Assembly (NCBI RefSeq): GCF_014841105.1
Contig: NZ_JACYWE010000009.1
Coordinates: 1-64,000 of the forward strand
DNA length: 64,000 bases
Reading direction: 5' to 3'
Source of the DNA: Lolliginicoccus lacisalsi
GTDB lineage: Bacteria; Actinomycetota; Actinomycetes; Mycobacteriales; Mycobacteriaceae
The notes beneath the pieces were generated by a model. That model saw only the letters and a program-made list of their open reading frames with translations. It searched no databases and had not been told where the DNA came from. The position numbers were made by a program, and so were the translations under genes. Below, piece by piece: positions 50,618-60,373 of the stretch; position 1 is the stretch's first letter, and each line of letters opens with the position of its first letter.

Positions 50618-52060
50618 ATGGCACACACATCGTCGGCGCAACCACGCCCCCGCACGATGGCGGAGAAGGTCTGGGAGGACCACGTCGTCGTGCACGGCAG
50701 CGGCGAGGGCGACTCCCGCGAGCCCGATCTGATCTACATCGACCTGCACCTCGTCCATGAGGTGACGAGCCCGCAAGCCTTCGACGGGCTGCGACTCGCC
50801 GGCCGCCCGGTCCGCCGCCCCGACCTCACGATCGCCACCGAGGACCACAACGTCCCCACCATCGATATCGACAAGCCCATCGCGGACATGGTCTCCCGCA
50901 CCCAGGTCGAGACGCTGCGCCGCAACTGCGAGGAGTTCGGCGTGCGGCTGCACCCGATGGGAGACCTCGAGCAGGGCATCGTGCATGTCGTAGGCCCCCA
51001 GCTCGGCCTCACCCAGCCCGGCATGACCGTGGTGTGCGGCGATAGCCACACCTCCACCCACGGCGCGTTCGGCTCCCTCGCCATGGGCATCGGCACCTCC
51101 GAGGTCGAGCACGTGCTCGCCACCCAGACGCTTCCGCTGCGTCCCTTCCGGACCATGGCGATCAACGTCGATGGCGAGCTGCCACCCGGCGTCACCAGCA
51201 AGGACATCATCCTCGCGGTGATCGCCAAGATCGGCACCGGCGGCGGCCAGGGATACGTCCTCGAGTACCGCGGCAGCGCCATCCGGGCCCTGTCGATGGA
51301 AGCCCGCATGACCATCTGCAACATGTCGATCGAGGCCGGTGCCCGCGCCGGGATGATCGCGCCCGACGAAACGACCTACGCGTTCATCAAGGGCCGCCCC
51401 CACGCGCCCCAGGGCGACGACTGGGACGCGGCCGTGGCAGCCTGGGACCAGCTCCGCACCGACGAGGGCGCCGAGTTCGACCAAGAGGTCTACATCGACG
51501 CCTCTACCCTCACCCCCTTCGTCACCTGGGGCACGAACCCCGGCCAGGGCGTACCGCTCAGTGACGCCGTCCCCGACCCCGAATCGTTCCTCGATGAAGG
51601 CAGCCGGTACTCGGCAGCGAAGGCGCTCGACTACATGGGACTGAGTGCCGGGACCCCGATGCGGGAGATCGCCGTCGATACCGTCTTCGTGGGCTCCTGC
51701 ACCAATGGGCGCATCGAGGACCTCCGCGCTGTAGCCGAGGTGCTCGAGGGGCGCTCCGTCGCGCCGGGCGTGCGCATGCTCATCGTGCCCGGATCGATGC
51801 GGGTCCGCGCCCAGGCGGAGGAGGAGGGCCTCGGCAGGATCTTCGAGGCCGCGGGTGCCGAGTGGCGGCAGGCGGGATGCTCGATGTGCCTCGGCATGAA
51901 TCCCGATCAGCTCGCTCCGGGGGAGCGGTGCGCCTCCACTTCGAACCGCAACTTCGAGGGACGCCAGGGCAAGGGCGGGCGCACCCACCTCGTCTCGCCG
52001 CTCGTGGCTGCCGCGACCGCGGTGCGCGGCACCCTTGCCGCGCCCACCGATCTCGACTGA
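50618..52060 (+). CDS. leuC: 3-isopropylmalate dehydratase large subunit
   Basis: Aconitase-family [4Fe-4S] enzyme that isomerises 2- to 3-isopropylmalate, 480 residues. Cluster cysteines are in GSCTNGR and [10 protein letters not shown]. The active-site region [13 protein letters not shown] is present. The ATG at 50618 has no strong ribosome site; the N-terminus is longer than E. coli by a short Ser/Pro-rich stretch, and ATG 50657 ([11 protein letters not shown]) is an alternative start. Confidence 0.94.
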   Translation: MAHTSSAQPRPRTMAEKVWEDHVVVHGSGEGDSREPDLIYIDLHLVHEVTSPQAFDGLRLAGRPVRRPDLTIATEDHNVPTIDIDKPIADMVSRTQVETLRRNCEEFGVRLHPMGDLEQGIVHVVGPQLGLTQPGMTVVCGDSHTSTHGAFGSLAMGIGTSEVEHVLATQTLPLRPFRTMAINVDGELPPGVTSKDIILAVIAKIGTGGGQGYVLEYRGSAIRALSMEARMTICNMSIEAGARAGMIAPDETTYAFIKGRPHAPQGDDWDAAVAAWDQLRTDEGAEFDQEVYIDASTLTPFVTWGTNPGQGVPLSDAVPDPESFLDEGSRYSAAKALDYMGLSAGTPMREIAVDTVFVGSCTNGRIEDLRAVAEVLEGRSVAPGVRMLIVPGSMRVRAQAEEEGLGRIFEAAGAEWRQAGCSMCLGMNPDQLAPGERCASTSNRNFEGRQGKGGRTHLVSPLVAAATAVRGTLAAPTDLD

Positions 52061-52092
52061 GCGGCCTGCTGGCGCCACCATTCCACGACGCA

Positions 52093-52124
52093 ACAGCCCG
52101 ACGAAGCTACAGCCCGACGAAGCT
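52093..52124. repeat. 16-nt tandem repeat before leuD
   Basis: ACAGCCCGACGAAGCT occurs twice exactly, back to back, 16 nt before the leuD start codon and just before its ribosome site AAGGAA. Copy number could affect leuCD spacing but not the frame. Confidence 0.75.
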
Positions 52125-52140
52125 ACGCAAGGAACTCACC

Positions 52141-52743
52141 ATGGAAGCCTTCACCACGCACACGGGAATCGGCGTCCCGCTGCGCCGGTCCAATGTCGAC
52201 ACCGATCAGATCATCCCGGCCGTCTACCTCAAGCGTGTCACCCGCACCGGGTTCGAGGACGGGCTGTTCGCCGCCTGGCGCAATGACCCGTCCTTCATCC
52301 TCAACATCCCGCCCTACGATCGTGGCTCCGTCCTCGTGGCCGGGCCCGACTTCGGCACCGGCTCCTCCCGCGAGCACGCGGTGTGGGCATTGTCGAACTA
52401 TGGCTTCCGCGTGGTCATCTCGTCGCGGTTCGCCGACATCTTCCGCGGCAACTCCGGCAAGCAGGGACTCCTCGCCGCCGAGGTCGAGCAGAGTGATGTG
52501 GAACTGCTGTGGAAGGTGCTCGAGGAGCAGCCCGGCCTCGAGATCACCGTCGATCTCGAGACCCGCATCATCACCGCGGGGACGCTGGTGCTGACCTTCA
52601 GCATCGACGACTACACCCGGTGGCGGCTGCTCGAGGGGCTCGATGACATCGGCCTGACCCTGCGCCATGAGCAGGCCATCGAGGACTTCGAGGGGACGCG
52701 CCCGGAGTGGAAGCCGCTCACGCTGCCAGCCCGCACAGAGTGA
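52141..52743 (+). CDS. leuD: 3-isopropylmalate dehydratase small subunit
   Basis: The 200-residue partner of LeuC, forming the swivelling domain. The substrate loop [19 protein letters not shown] and [14 protein letters not shown] are conserved. ATG 52141 follows AAGGAACTC. It lies 80 nt after leuC, with the tandem repeat between. Confidence 0.94.
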   Translation: MEAFTTHTGIGVPLRRSNVDTDQIIPAVYLKRVTRTGFEDGLFAAWRNDPSFILNIPPYDRGSVLVAGPDFGTGSSREHAVWALSNYGFRVVISSRFADIFRGNSGKQGLLAAEVEQSDVELLWKVLEEQPGLEITVDLETRIITAGTLVLTFSIDDYTRWRLLEGLDDIGLTLRHEQAIEDFEGTRPEWKPLTLPARTE

Positions 52744-52879
52744 TCCTGCTGGACAACGCGACGAATTATGCCGTCTCTGCACACGAGTTTCACTGTGGCA
52801 CATAGACTCGGACTGATCACGGAACTACCGTGAACACTGGGGCCGGAGCCACCGGGGCCAGACTGTGCGGAGGCAAGGT

Positions 52880-53827
52880 ATGAACAAGGCGGATCTCGTC
52901 GATGCCCTCACCCAGAAGCTGGGCACGGATCGGCGCAATGCATCGCAAGCCGTCGAGACGGTCGTTGACCTCATCGTGCGGGCAGTACATGCTGGAAAGA
53001 CCGTGACCATCACGGGATTTGGCGTGTTCGAGCAGCGCAAGCGGGCGGCACGCGTAGCGCGGAACCCCCGTACCGGCGAGACCGTGCGCGTCGAGCCCAC
53101 CAGCGTTCCCTCGTTCCGGCCCGGAGCCCAGTTCAAGGCGCTCATCGCAGGCGAGGCGGAACTGCCCGAGGAAGGCCCCGCCGTGAAGCGCGGCGCGGGA
53201 GCGGGCGGCGAGAAGGCAGAGCTGCCCGAGGCCGCGCGCGCCACCGTCGTCAAGGCGCCGCGCAAGTCCGCGACCAAGGCTGTCGAGGCAGGAAAGAAAT
53301 CCAGCGGTGGCGCGAGCGGCGGGACCGCGGCCAAGAAGGCCCCCGCCAAGAAGGCGCCCGCGAAGAAGGCCCCGGCCAAGAAGGCGCCCGCCAAGGCCAC
53401 GGGCGGTGCTGCACCCGCGAAGAAGGCTCCAGCGAAGAAGGCGTCCGCCGCCGGTGCCAGCGTGCCGAGCACGACTGCACCGAGCGCAGGGGTGCAGGAG
53501 GACGTTGCTAGCGCGCCCGCGAAGAAGGCGCCGGCGAAGAAGGCTCCAGCGAAGAAGGCGCCCGCCAAGAAGGCTCCCGCGAAGAAGGCGCCTGCGGCAA
53601 AGAAGGCTCCGGCGAAGAAGGCCCCGGCCACTCCTGCTGCGGAGACAACGGGTCCGGCGTCGGCGCCAGCGAAGAAGGCCCCCGCCAAGAAGGCACCAGC
53701 GAAGAAGGCTCCCGCGCGATCGGCCACTGCCGCGAATAAGGCCCCGGCGCGCAAGGCGCCCGCGAAGGGCACGAGCTCAACCTCGGCCGATGCCAGCCCC
53801 GGCTCGGACAAGGAGTCGTCGAGCTAG
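52880..53827 (+). CDS. hup: HU-family DNA-binding protein with long basic tail
   Basis: Nucleoid protein of 315 residues. Residues 1-~90 are a normal HU domain ([38 protein letters not shown]). From ~150 the tail is made of repeated KKAPA units in three blocks, separated by Ala/Ser/Thr-rich spacers. Mycobacterial HupB has ~214 residues and one shorter tail, so this one is about 100 residues longer. Similar tails bind DNA and are acetylated. The repetitive DNA could vary in length. GGAGG lies before ATG 52880. Confidence 0.95.
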   Translation: MNKADLVDALTQKLGTDRRNASQAVETVVDLIVRAVHAGKTVTITGFGVFEQRKRAARVARNPRTGETVRVEPTSVPSFRPGAQFKALIAGEAELPEEGPAVKRGAGAGGEKAELPEAARATVVKAPRKSATKAVEAGKKSSGGASGGTAAKKAPAKKAPAKKAPAKKAPAKATGGAAPAKKAPAKKASAAGASVPSTTAPSAGVQEDVASAPAKKAPAKKAPAKKAPAKKAPAKKAPAAKKAPAKKAPATPAAETTGPASAPAKKAPAKKAPAKKAPARSATAANKAPARKAPAKGTSSTSADASPGSDKESSS

Positions 53828-53878
53828 CGCTCGCTCCTAGCTCGTGCCGGGCCTGGCAGGCACCGGCACCTCCAACGC

Positions 53879-53919
53879 AGTGGAAACTTTTCCCGCTCCA
53901 ACCGGGAAAAGTTTCCACT
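53879..53919. terminator. 17-bp perfect hairpin after hup
   Basis: AGTGGAAACTTTTCCCG pairs exactly with CGGGAAAAGTTTCCACT around a 7-nt loop (CTCCAAC), 51 nt after the hup stop and facing mutT1. It works in either direction but lacks a flanking U-tract, so it could also be a repetitive element. Confidence 0.7.
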
Positions 53920-53925
53920 CGTTCT

Positions 53926-53997
53926 CGTGGGCCAACCCGTGGGCCAACCCGTGGGCCAGGCCAGCAGGCGCACGCCAGCAGGCCCACGCCAGCAGGC
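53926..53997. repeat. Two short tandem repeats after hup
   Basis: CGTGGGCCAACC is repeated twice with a third partial copy (53926-53960). A 14-nt unit beginning GCCAGCAGGC follows, present three times (53960-53997). No coding potential is seen. Confidence 0.7.
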
Positions 53998-54013
53998 GCT
54001 CTCCACCCGGCAA

Positions 54014-54955
54014 CTAGGTAGTGCTGAGCGCTGTGCCGGACATCGGTGATGCCAGGTAGTCGGCGGTGATGAGGTAGCCGTCGAGCAGGGTGAGCACCCA
54101 CAGGCTGGCTTTCTCGTTCTCCGCGGGCGGCAGCGGGATACCGCTGCGGCGGGCAAGCCATTCCGTGAGGTGAGGGATGACCCCGCCCTGGCTGCAGATC
54201 AGGTGGGTTCCTGGTGCCTTGGCGAGCTCGAGGATGCGCTGGCGGGCCTTGGCAGGGTCATCCTGGTAGGCCTCCTCGCTGAGGGTGGGCTCGATGACGA
54301 TGTCGGATCCGAGCTCGTCGGCGATGGGGGCGACGGTCTGGGTGCAGCGGACCCGGTCGGCGGAGTGCACGTCGGTGACACCGAATGCGAGGAAGTGCAG
54401 GAGCAGGGCCTCGGCCTGCGCGCGACCGGTGGCGTCGAGGGGCCGCTGGGTGTCATCGCCGATGAAGTCCTCGCGGCTGCCCGCGCTGGCGTGGCGCACG
54501 ATCAGCAGGGTGGTGACGTCGATAGCGACCTTGGTGAAGCTCTTGATGACGCGCCGGTCGAGGTTGTAGCTGACTTTCTTGCAAGCCTTGTCGACGTCGA
54601 GCCAGAGCAACTGGTCGCATTCCTCGTTGGGCACGAACTCGCCGTGGAGGGCCTCCGCGGACCAGTAGTCGACTTCTTTGCGCTTGGCATCCTTGAGGGG
54701 GTAGGAGACGCGGATGAGGTGGCGGCCGAGCCGCGGCGTGTATCCCGTCTCCTCGGAGATCTCGCGCGCCGCGGCGACGGCGGGTGTCTCTCCTGCGTCG
54801 AGCTTGCCCTTGGGCAGCGACCAGTCGTCGTAGCGCGGGCGGTGGATGACGGCGATCTCGATGCCGTGGTGGGCGGCGTTGTGGCGCCACAGCACGGCAC
54901 CGGCCGCGAGGACGCTGGTTTTGTCCTTCTTTTTCTTCTTCGGGCTCGGCGCCAT
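54014..54955 (-). CDS. mutT1: MutT1-type Nudix hydrolase with histidine phosphatase domain
   Basis: A two-domain enzyme of 313 residues. The Nudix box occupies 50-72 (G50, E56, R64, E65, E68, E69, G71). The C-terminal histidine-phosphatase domain has the RHG-type motif LLIVRHASAG. M. tuberculosis MutT1 uses this arrangement to clean 8-oxo-dGTP and 8-oxo-GTP and dinucleoside polyphosphates. The N-terminus starts with a Lys-rich stretch (KKKKKDK). It ends the minus-strand run with ppk1, separated by 2 nt. Confidence 0.92.
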   Translation of the reverse strand: MAPSPKKKKKDKTSVLAAGAVLWRHNAAHHGIEIAVIHRPRYDDWSLPKGKLDAGETPAVAAAREISEETGYTPRLGRHLIRVSYPLKDAKRKEVDYWSAEALHGEFVPNEECDQLLWLDVDKACKKVSYNLDRRVIKSFTKVAIDVTTLLIVRHASAGSREDFIGDDTQRPLDATGRAQAEALLLHFLAFGVTDVHSADRVRCTQTVAPIADELGSDIVIEPTLSEEAYQDDPAKARQRILELAKAPGTHLICSQGGVIPHLTEWLARRSGIPLPPAENEKASLWVLTLLDGYLITADYLASPMSGTALSTT

Positions 54956-54957
54956 GC

Positions 54958-57216
54958 TTATGAGCCTTGTGCCAGGTGCCGGCGGATCATCTCTTCCTGG
55001 TGGTCGCGGACCTGCTCGCCATCGGCGGGAGCGGCCACCCAGTTGCCGTCCGCTCCCAGGACCCAGCAGCGGGTGGTGGGGTCGAGCGCGGATTCGAAGA
55101 GGTCGTCGATCTGGGTGGTGATGCGGGCGTCGGTGACGCGCAGCAGGACCTCGATGCGCCGGTCGAGGTTGCGGTGCATCATGTCAGCGCTGCCGATCCA
55201 GAACTCGTCGGAGCCGCGGAACTGGAGGATGCGTGAATGCTCGAGGAAGCGGCCGAGGATGGAGCGGACGTGGATGGTCTCGCTGAGCCCAGGCATGCCC
55301 GGCTTGAGGGCGCAGATGCCGCGGACGACGATATCGACGGGCACGCCTGCCTGGGAGGCACGGTAGAGAGCGTCGATGACCTGCTCATCAACGAGGGCGT
55401 TGGCCTTGAGCCGGATGCCCGCGTGCTGGCCTGCCCGGTGCAGCTCGATCTCCCGCTCGATGCGGGTGATGATTCCCGCGCGGATGCCGCTGGGGGCGAC
55501 GAGCAGGTTGCGGTACTGCTCGACGCGCGAGTAGCCGGTGAGGGAGTTGAACAGATCAGTGAGATCCGCACCGACCTCCGGGGCCGCGGTGAGGATGCCA
55601 ACGTCCTCATATAGGCGGGCGGTCTTCGGATTGTAGTTGCCGGTGCCGATGTGGCAGTAGCGACGGATGGTGGATCCCTCGCGGCGGACGACGAGGCAGG
55701 TCTTGCAGTGGGTCTTGAGGCCGACGAGGCCGTAGACGACATGCACGCCGGCTTGTTCTAGCTTGCGGGCCCACTTGATGTTGGCCTGCTCGTCGAACCG
55801 CGCCTTGATCTCCACCAGTGCCACAACCTGCTTGCCAGCCTCCGCGGCATCGATGAGCGCGTTGATGATGGGGGAGTCGCCGGAGGTGCGGTAGAGGGTC
55901 TGCTTGATGGCGAGGACCTGGGGGTCCGCCGCGGCTTGCTCGACGAATCGCTGCACGCTCGTGGAGAACGAGTCGTAGGGGTGGTGGACGAAGACGTCGC
56001 CCTCTCGGAGAGTGGCGAAGACACTTTTGGGCGTCTCGCGTTCTCCGAACGCTGGGTGGGTCGCGGGGACGAAGGGCTTGTCCTTGAGGGCGGGCCGATC
56101 GACGCCGTACACCTGCCACATGCTCGACAGGTCGAGCAGGCCGGGGACGTGGACGACATCGGCCGGGTCGACATCGAGCTCGCGGAGCAGGAGCTCGAGC
56201 ATGCGCTCGGTCATGTCATCGGAGACCTCGAGGCGCACCGGCGAGCCGAAGCGGCGACGGGCGAGCTCGCGCTCGAGGGCCTGCAGGAGGTCCTCGTCGC
56301 GATCCTCCTCGACCTCGAAGTCGGCGTTGCGGGTTATGCGGAACGCATGGTTCTCGACGATCTCCATGCCGTGGAACAGCACGTCGAGATGTGCGCCGAT
56401 GAGCTCCTCCACCGGCAGGAACGCCACCGTGTCGGGCTCCTCCACGGGGACCTTGACGAAGCGGGAGACGTTGTCGGGCACCTTGACGCGCGCGAAGTGC
56501 TGCCCGGCGGCGTGGTCGCGGACGGTGACGGCGAGGTTGAGGCTCAGGCCGCTGATATAGGGGAACGGGTGCGCGGGATCCACGGCGAGCGGGGTGAGCA
56601 CCGGGAATACCTGGTCATGGAAGTACTTGGTCATGGCCTTGCGCTGCTCGTCGGCCAGCTCCGCCCAGGCAACGAGCAGGATGCCTTCCTCGGCCAGCGA
56701 CGGGCGCACCTGGTCCATGAACACGCGGGCGTGCTTGTTGGCGAGCTCCTGGGTGCGGGTGGCGATGAGGCCGAGTTGCTCGCGGGGGGAGAGCCCGTCG
56801 GCGGAGCGCACGGAGAGCCCTGTCTCGTCGCGGCGCTTGAGCCCGGCGACGCGCACCATGTAGAACTCGTCGAGGTTGGAGGCGAAGATCGCGAGGAACT
56901 TGGCGCGCTCGAGCAGCGGGATCGAGGCATCCTCGGCGAGGCTGAGCACGCGTGAGTTGAAGTCGAGCCAGCTCAGCTCGCGGTTGAGGTACCGGTCCGT
57001 GGGCAGTCCCTCGGGCGCGGACTCCGCCGCCGTCGCCGCGGGTGGCGCGGACGGGATGACATGCACCGGAGCGTTGGGCGCGGCTGGTGCCTCGGGGTCC
57101 AGCGCGAGGCCATCGGGCAGCGGGTTCCGCTCGGTCCGCTCGTCACCGCCGTCGGGGCCACTGCTAGCGCTGCGGCCGGGGGCCGGGGCAGGTGAGGTGT
57201 TCGCGCGATCGTCCAC
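54958..57216 (-). CDS. ppk1: Polyphosphate kinase 1
   Basis: Makes inorganic polyphosphate from ATP. The 752-residue protein has an Ala/Pro-rich N-terminal stretch (~1-65), the N domain ([18 protein letters not shown]), head domain and two C domains. The phosphorylated His is in [30 protein letters not shown] is also conserved. GTG 57216 is used; TTTGGAATGAT just upstream may be a -10, giving a leaderless transcript. It lies 7 nt after cofC and 2 nt before mutT1. Confidence 0.95.
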   Translation of the reverse strand: MDDRANTSPAPAPGRSASSGPDGGDERTERNPLPDGLALDPEAPAAPNAPVHVIPSAPPAATAAESAPEGLPTDRYLNRELSWLDFNSRVLSLAEDASIPLLERAKFLAIFASNLDEFYMVRVAGLKRRDETGLSVRSADGLSPREQLGLIATRTQELANKHARVFMDQVRPSLAEEGILLVAWAELADEQRKAMTKYFHDQVFPVLTPLAVDPAHPFPYISGLSLNLAVTVRDHAAGQHFARVKVPDNVSRFVKVPVEEPDTVAFLPVEELIGAHLDVLFHGMEIVENHAFRITRNADFEVEEDRDEDLLQALERELARRRFGSPVRLEVSDDMTERMLELLLRELDVDPADVVHVPGLLDLSSMWQVYGVDRPALKDKPFVPATHPAFGERETPKSVFATLREGDVFVHHPYDSFSTSVQRFVEQAAADPQVLAIKQTLYRTSGDSPIINALIDAAEAGKQVVALVEIKARFDEQANIKWARKLEQAGVHVVYGLVGLKTHCKTCLVVRREGSTIRRYCHIGTGNYNPKTARLYEDVGILTAAPEVGADLTDLFNSLTGYSRVEQYRNLLVAPSGIRAGIITRIEREIELHRAGQHAGIRLKANALVDEQVIDALYRASQAGVPVDIVVRGICALKPGMPGLSETIHVRSILGRFLEHSRILQFRGSDEFWIGSADMMHRNLDRRIEVLLRVTDARITTQIDDLFESALDPTTRCWVLGADGNWVAAPADGEQVRDHQEEMIRRHLAQGS

Positions 57217-57223
57217 ACCCCGA

Positions 57224-57976
57224 TCATTCCAAATTGTCGCGCCACAGCAAGTTGGTTGGTGCCCGATCTGTCTGAACATTTGGTGATTTCTTCACAACAT
57301 GCCCGAAAAACGGCAAAGATCCCAGGATCTCGGCCGTGAAACGTCCCACACCGATCGCGCGCGCGGCCTCGATATCGGCGATGCTGTCGATATCGGTGCG
57401 CAGCCCGGGCGCGGGAATGACAAGATCGCGGGCGCCGTCGAGCCGGTGGGATCGCGCGGAATCAGGGCCGAACCGGAATCGGGCGGCCCGGCCTGGCGGG
57501 TGGACGAGCATCGTGCTGCCGCGCCCGTGCCGGTCGGCAACCACCACGGTGGCTCCGGTGGCACGGCACTGTCCGAGGGCGGTCTCGATCTCGCTGGGCC
57601 GCGCCGCGGGAAGGTCGGCATGCACCACGGCCACCATACTGCCGCGCTGCCGGGCGAGCCGGGCGGCTCCCGCGAGCAGCATGTTCAACCGGGCCTCCGG
57701 GCTGGCGCGACCGGGGGTGAGCGGCGCGGCACCGTGCGCCGCGAGGCAGGTGGCCTCATCAAGGATCCGGGCCCCGTGGCCCCCAGCTGTCCGCGCGATC
57801 GCGTCGGAGCCCGCGATCACCGCGACCGAATCGACCGATGGACTGCCGACCAGCGTGGACAGGACATCATTGAGCATGGCCTCGGCGAGCCGGGACCGCT
57901 CCGCGGCATCGAGGCGCGGACCGAGCCGGGACTTGGCGCGCGACCAGTCCTTGGCCGGAACCAGCACATCTACCAC
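57224..57976 (-). CDS. cofC: Phosphoenolpyruvate/2-phospholactate guanylyltransferase (FbiD/CofC)
   Basis: Nucleotidyltransferase of coenzyme F420 synthesis. The N-terminal [19 protein letters not shown] is typical, as are [15 protein letters not shown] and STMLVHPPG with [14 protein letters not shown]. tuberculosis FbiD (Rv2983), in the same position, uses phosphoenolpyruvate. The predicted protein has 250 residues, longer than FbiD at the C-terminus. GTG 57976 gives the conserved start. Transcription diverges from gpsA. Confidence 0.88.
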   Translation of the reverse strand: MVDVLVPAKDWSRAKSRLGPRLDAAERSRLAEAMLNDVLSTLVGSPSVDSVAVIAGSDAIARTAGGHGARILDEATCLAAHGAAPLTPGRASPEARLNMLLAGAARLARQRGSMVAVVHADLPAARPSEIETALGQCRATGATVVVADRHGRGSTMLVHPPGRAARFRFGPDSARSHRLDGARDLVIPAPGLRTDIDSIADIEAARAIGVGRFTAEILGSLPFFGHVVKKSPNVQTDRAPTNLLWRDNLE

Positions 57977-58087
57977 CGGCGCGCTCCGGGGTGTTGTCGT
58001 GGCGATCGACCACGGCCACCCTGGGCGGCTGGCAGAATGCCGGAGCAGGAGCATGGCGTCGCGAGCGAGACACGGAAGTGGGTTTTC

Positions 58088-59086
58088 ATGACCAAGGCTG
58101 CAGTAATGGGCTCGGGATCGTGGGGAACGGCATACGCCAAGGTCCTCGCCGATGCCGGTACGGACGTCATGATGTGGGCGCGCCGCCCGGAGCTCGCCGA
58201 GTGCATCGAGTCGCGGAACGAGAACAAGGACTACCTTCCTGGCATCATCCTGCCGGAGCGCCTGCACGGCACGGCCGACCCCGCGGTGGCGCTCGCCGAC
58301 GCGGACATCGTGGTGTTGGCGGTTCCGTCGCAAACACTACGCGGCAACCTGGAATCGTGGAAGGAACTGGTTCCGCCGGATGCGACGCTGATGAGCCTGG
58401 CCAAAGGCGTGGAGAGCGAGACGCTGCTGCGCATGAGCCAGGTGATCGCGCAGGTGCTCAAGGCCGACCCCTCGCGCGTCGCGGTGCTGTCGGGCCCGAA
58501 CCTCGCGCGCGAGGTCGCCGAGGGGCAGCCCGCGGCAACGGTCATCGCGTGCCCGGACTCGGCGCGGGCCATCGCGCTGCAGAAGGCCTGCCACACTGGC
58601 TATTTCCGGCCCTACACCAATACCGATGTGATCGGCTGCGAGATCGGCGGCGCGTGCAAGAACGTGATCGCGCTGGCGTGCGGCATGGCCTCGGGGGTGG
58701 GCCTCGGGGAGAACACGCTGGCCTCGATCATCACTCGCGGGCTCGCGGAGGTCACCCGGCTCGGCGTCGCGCTCGGTGCCAGCCCCGCGACGCTCGCGGG
58801 TCTCGCCGGGGTGGGGGACCTGGTGGCGACGTGCACCTCGCCGCTCTCGCGCAACCGCAGCTTCGGCGAGGCGCTGGGCCGGGGCGGCTCGATGGAGGAC
58901 GCGCAGCGCGCGGCCCACGGACAGGTGGCAGAGGGCGTCAAGTCGTGCACGTCGGTGCGCGCGCTGGCGAACAGCTATGGGGTCGATATGCCGCTGACCA
59001 ACGCGGTGCACCAGGTGTGCCACGAGGGGCAGGCCGTGCTCGATGCGGTCCAGCAGTTGCTGGGGCGCTCCACGAAATCCGAGTAA
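58088..59086 (+). CDS. gpsA: Glycerol-3-phosphate dehydrogenase [NAD(P)+]
   Basis: Makes sn-glycerol 3-phosphate for phospholipids. The 332 residues begin [20 protein letters not shown] (dinucleotide fold) and contain the catalytic Lys in [13 protein letters not shown], with [31 protein letters not shown] precedes ATG 58088. It is followed by ddl 51 nt later, as in M. tuberculosis gpsA2-ddlA. Confidence 0.94.
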   Translation: MTKAAVMGSGSWGTAYAKVLADAGTDVMMWARRPELAECIESRNENKDYLPGIILPERLHGTADPAVALADADIVVLAVPSQTLRGNLESWKELVPPDATLMSLAKGVESETLLRMSQVIAQVLKADPSRVAVLSGPNLAREVAEGQPAATVIACPDSARAIALQKACHTGYFRPYTNTDVIGCEIGGACKNVIALACGMASGVGLGENTLASIITRGLAEVTRLGVALGASPATLAGLAGVGDLVATCTSPLSRNRSFGEALGRGGSMEDAQRAAHGQVAEGVKSCTSVRALANSYGVDMPLTNAVHQVCHEGQAVLDAVQQLLGRSTKSE

Positions 59087-59137
59087 CAGCCGTGCCTCTC
59101 GCCCCGCCCTGGCAGCGCTCCGGGTAGCGTTGGGCGG

Positions 59138-60253
59138 GTGCCTGAGGATCGGATTCGCGTAGCTGTTGTATTTGGTGGCCGCAGTGCCGAGCACCCCGTG
59201 TCGTGCGTATCGGCGGGGAGCGTGCTGCGACACATCGATCGGGAGCGCTTTGATGTCGTCCCGATCGGCATCACCCGGGAGGGCACCTGGGTGCAGGGCG
59301 TGACCGACCCCAGCAAGCTGGTCATCGCCAACAAGTCGCTGCCGTCGGTGGATCCCGCTGGGGGCGAGCTGTCCCTGTCGCCGTCCCCCGCGCGCAAGGG
59401 CGAGATCGTCGCTCTCGACGGTGACGCGATCGGAACTGTCCTGTCCACCGTGGACGTCGTCTTCCCGGTCCTGCACGGGCCCTACGGCGAGGACGGCACG
59501 GTACAGGGCCTGCTCGAGCTCGCCGGTGTGCCCTACGTGGGACCCGGGGTGCTCGCGAGCGCTGCCGGAATGGACAAGGAGTTCACCAAGAAGCTGCTCG
59601 CGGCCGAGGGGCTGCCGGTGGGGAAGCAGGTGGTGCTCCGGCCGGGCGCGGCTACCCTCACCGAGCAGGAGCGCGAGCTCATCGGGCTTCCCGCGTTCGT
59701 CAAGCCTGCCCGGGGCGGCTCGTCGATCGGGATCTCCCGCATCACGAGCTGGGACGATCTGGATGCCGCGATCGGGGAGGCCCGCGCGCACGACCCCAAG
59801 GTGATCGTCGAGGCGGGGATCGTGGGCCGCGAGGTGGAGTGCGGTGTGCTCGAGTTCGCTGACGGCCGGGTGGAGGCGAGCGTCATCGCCGAGATCCGGC
59901 TGCCCGAAAGCCATGTCGGCGACGCCGAGGGTGGTGCTTTCTACGACTTCGAGACGAAGTACATCAATGACGTCACCGAGTTCGATGTGCCGGCCAGCCT
60001 TGATGACGCGACGACGAAGGAGATCCAGCGCATCGCGATCGAGGCGTTCCACGCGCTCGGCTGCCAGGGGCTCGCTCGCGTGGACTTCTTCGCGACCGAG
60101 GACGGTCCGGTGATCAACGAGATCAACACGATGCCCGGCTTCACGTCGATCTCGCTGTATCCGCGCGTGTGGGCCGAGACGGGCGTGGAGTACCCGCGGC
60201 TGATCTCCACGCTGATCGAGACGGCGCTCGCGCGCGGCACCGGCTTGCGCTGA
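59138..60253 (+). CDS. ddl: D-alanine--D-alanine ligase
   Basis: Makes the D-Ala-D-Ala dipeptide of peptidoglycan. The ATP-grasp fold is complete over 371 residues: [47 protein letters not shown], and the metal site [15 protein letters not shown]. The start is GTG. TAGCGT 7 nt upstream may be a -10 of a leaderless mRNA. Confidence 0.95.
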   Translation: MPEDRIRVAVVFGGRSAEHPVSCVSAGSVLRHIDRERFDVVPIGITREGTWVQGVTDPSKLVIANKSLPSVDPAGGELSLSPSPARKGEIVALDGDAIGTVLSTVDVVFPVLHGPYGEDGTVQGLLELAGVPYVGPGVLASAAGMDKEFTKKLLAAEGLPVGKQVVLRPGAATLTEQERELIGLPAFVKPARGGSSIGISRITSWDDLDAAIGEARAHDPKVIVEAGIVGREVECGVLEFADGRVEASVIAEIRLPESHVGDAEGGAFYDFETKYINDVTEFDVPASLDDATTKEIQRIAIEAFHALGCQGLARVDFFATEDGPVINEINTMPGFTSISLYPRVWAETGVEYPRLISTLIETALARGTGLR

Positions 60254-60317
60254 CCGAGGACTAGCGGGGCTGTCGCGCGGCATTCCGGGGCGCGGGAATG
60301 GCTAGCGCTAGCACCCC

Positions 60318-60346
60318 TTTACTCGGGTACCCCCAGGGGGTATGGT
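60318..60346 (+). promoter_or_regulatory. Copper-responsive promoter with CsoR-type operator
   Basis: TTTACT (60318-60323) and TATGGT (60341-60346) are 17 nt apart. The perfect palindrome TACCCCCAGGGGGTA (60328-60342) sits between them and covers the first -10 bases. CsoR-family operators have this TACCCC-GGGGTA pattern. No csoR gene is visible in the window. The site would relieve repression when copper is bound by the regulator. Confidence 0.8.
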
Positions 60347-60373
60347 GGGGATGCTTCGTACCGGAGGTCCACC

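Noticed and set aside
53300-53827. Frameshift explaining the long HU tail
   Set aside because: The tail stays in one frame with a regular KKAPA pattern to its stop; it is a true repeat expansion.
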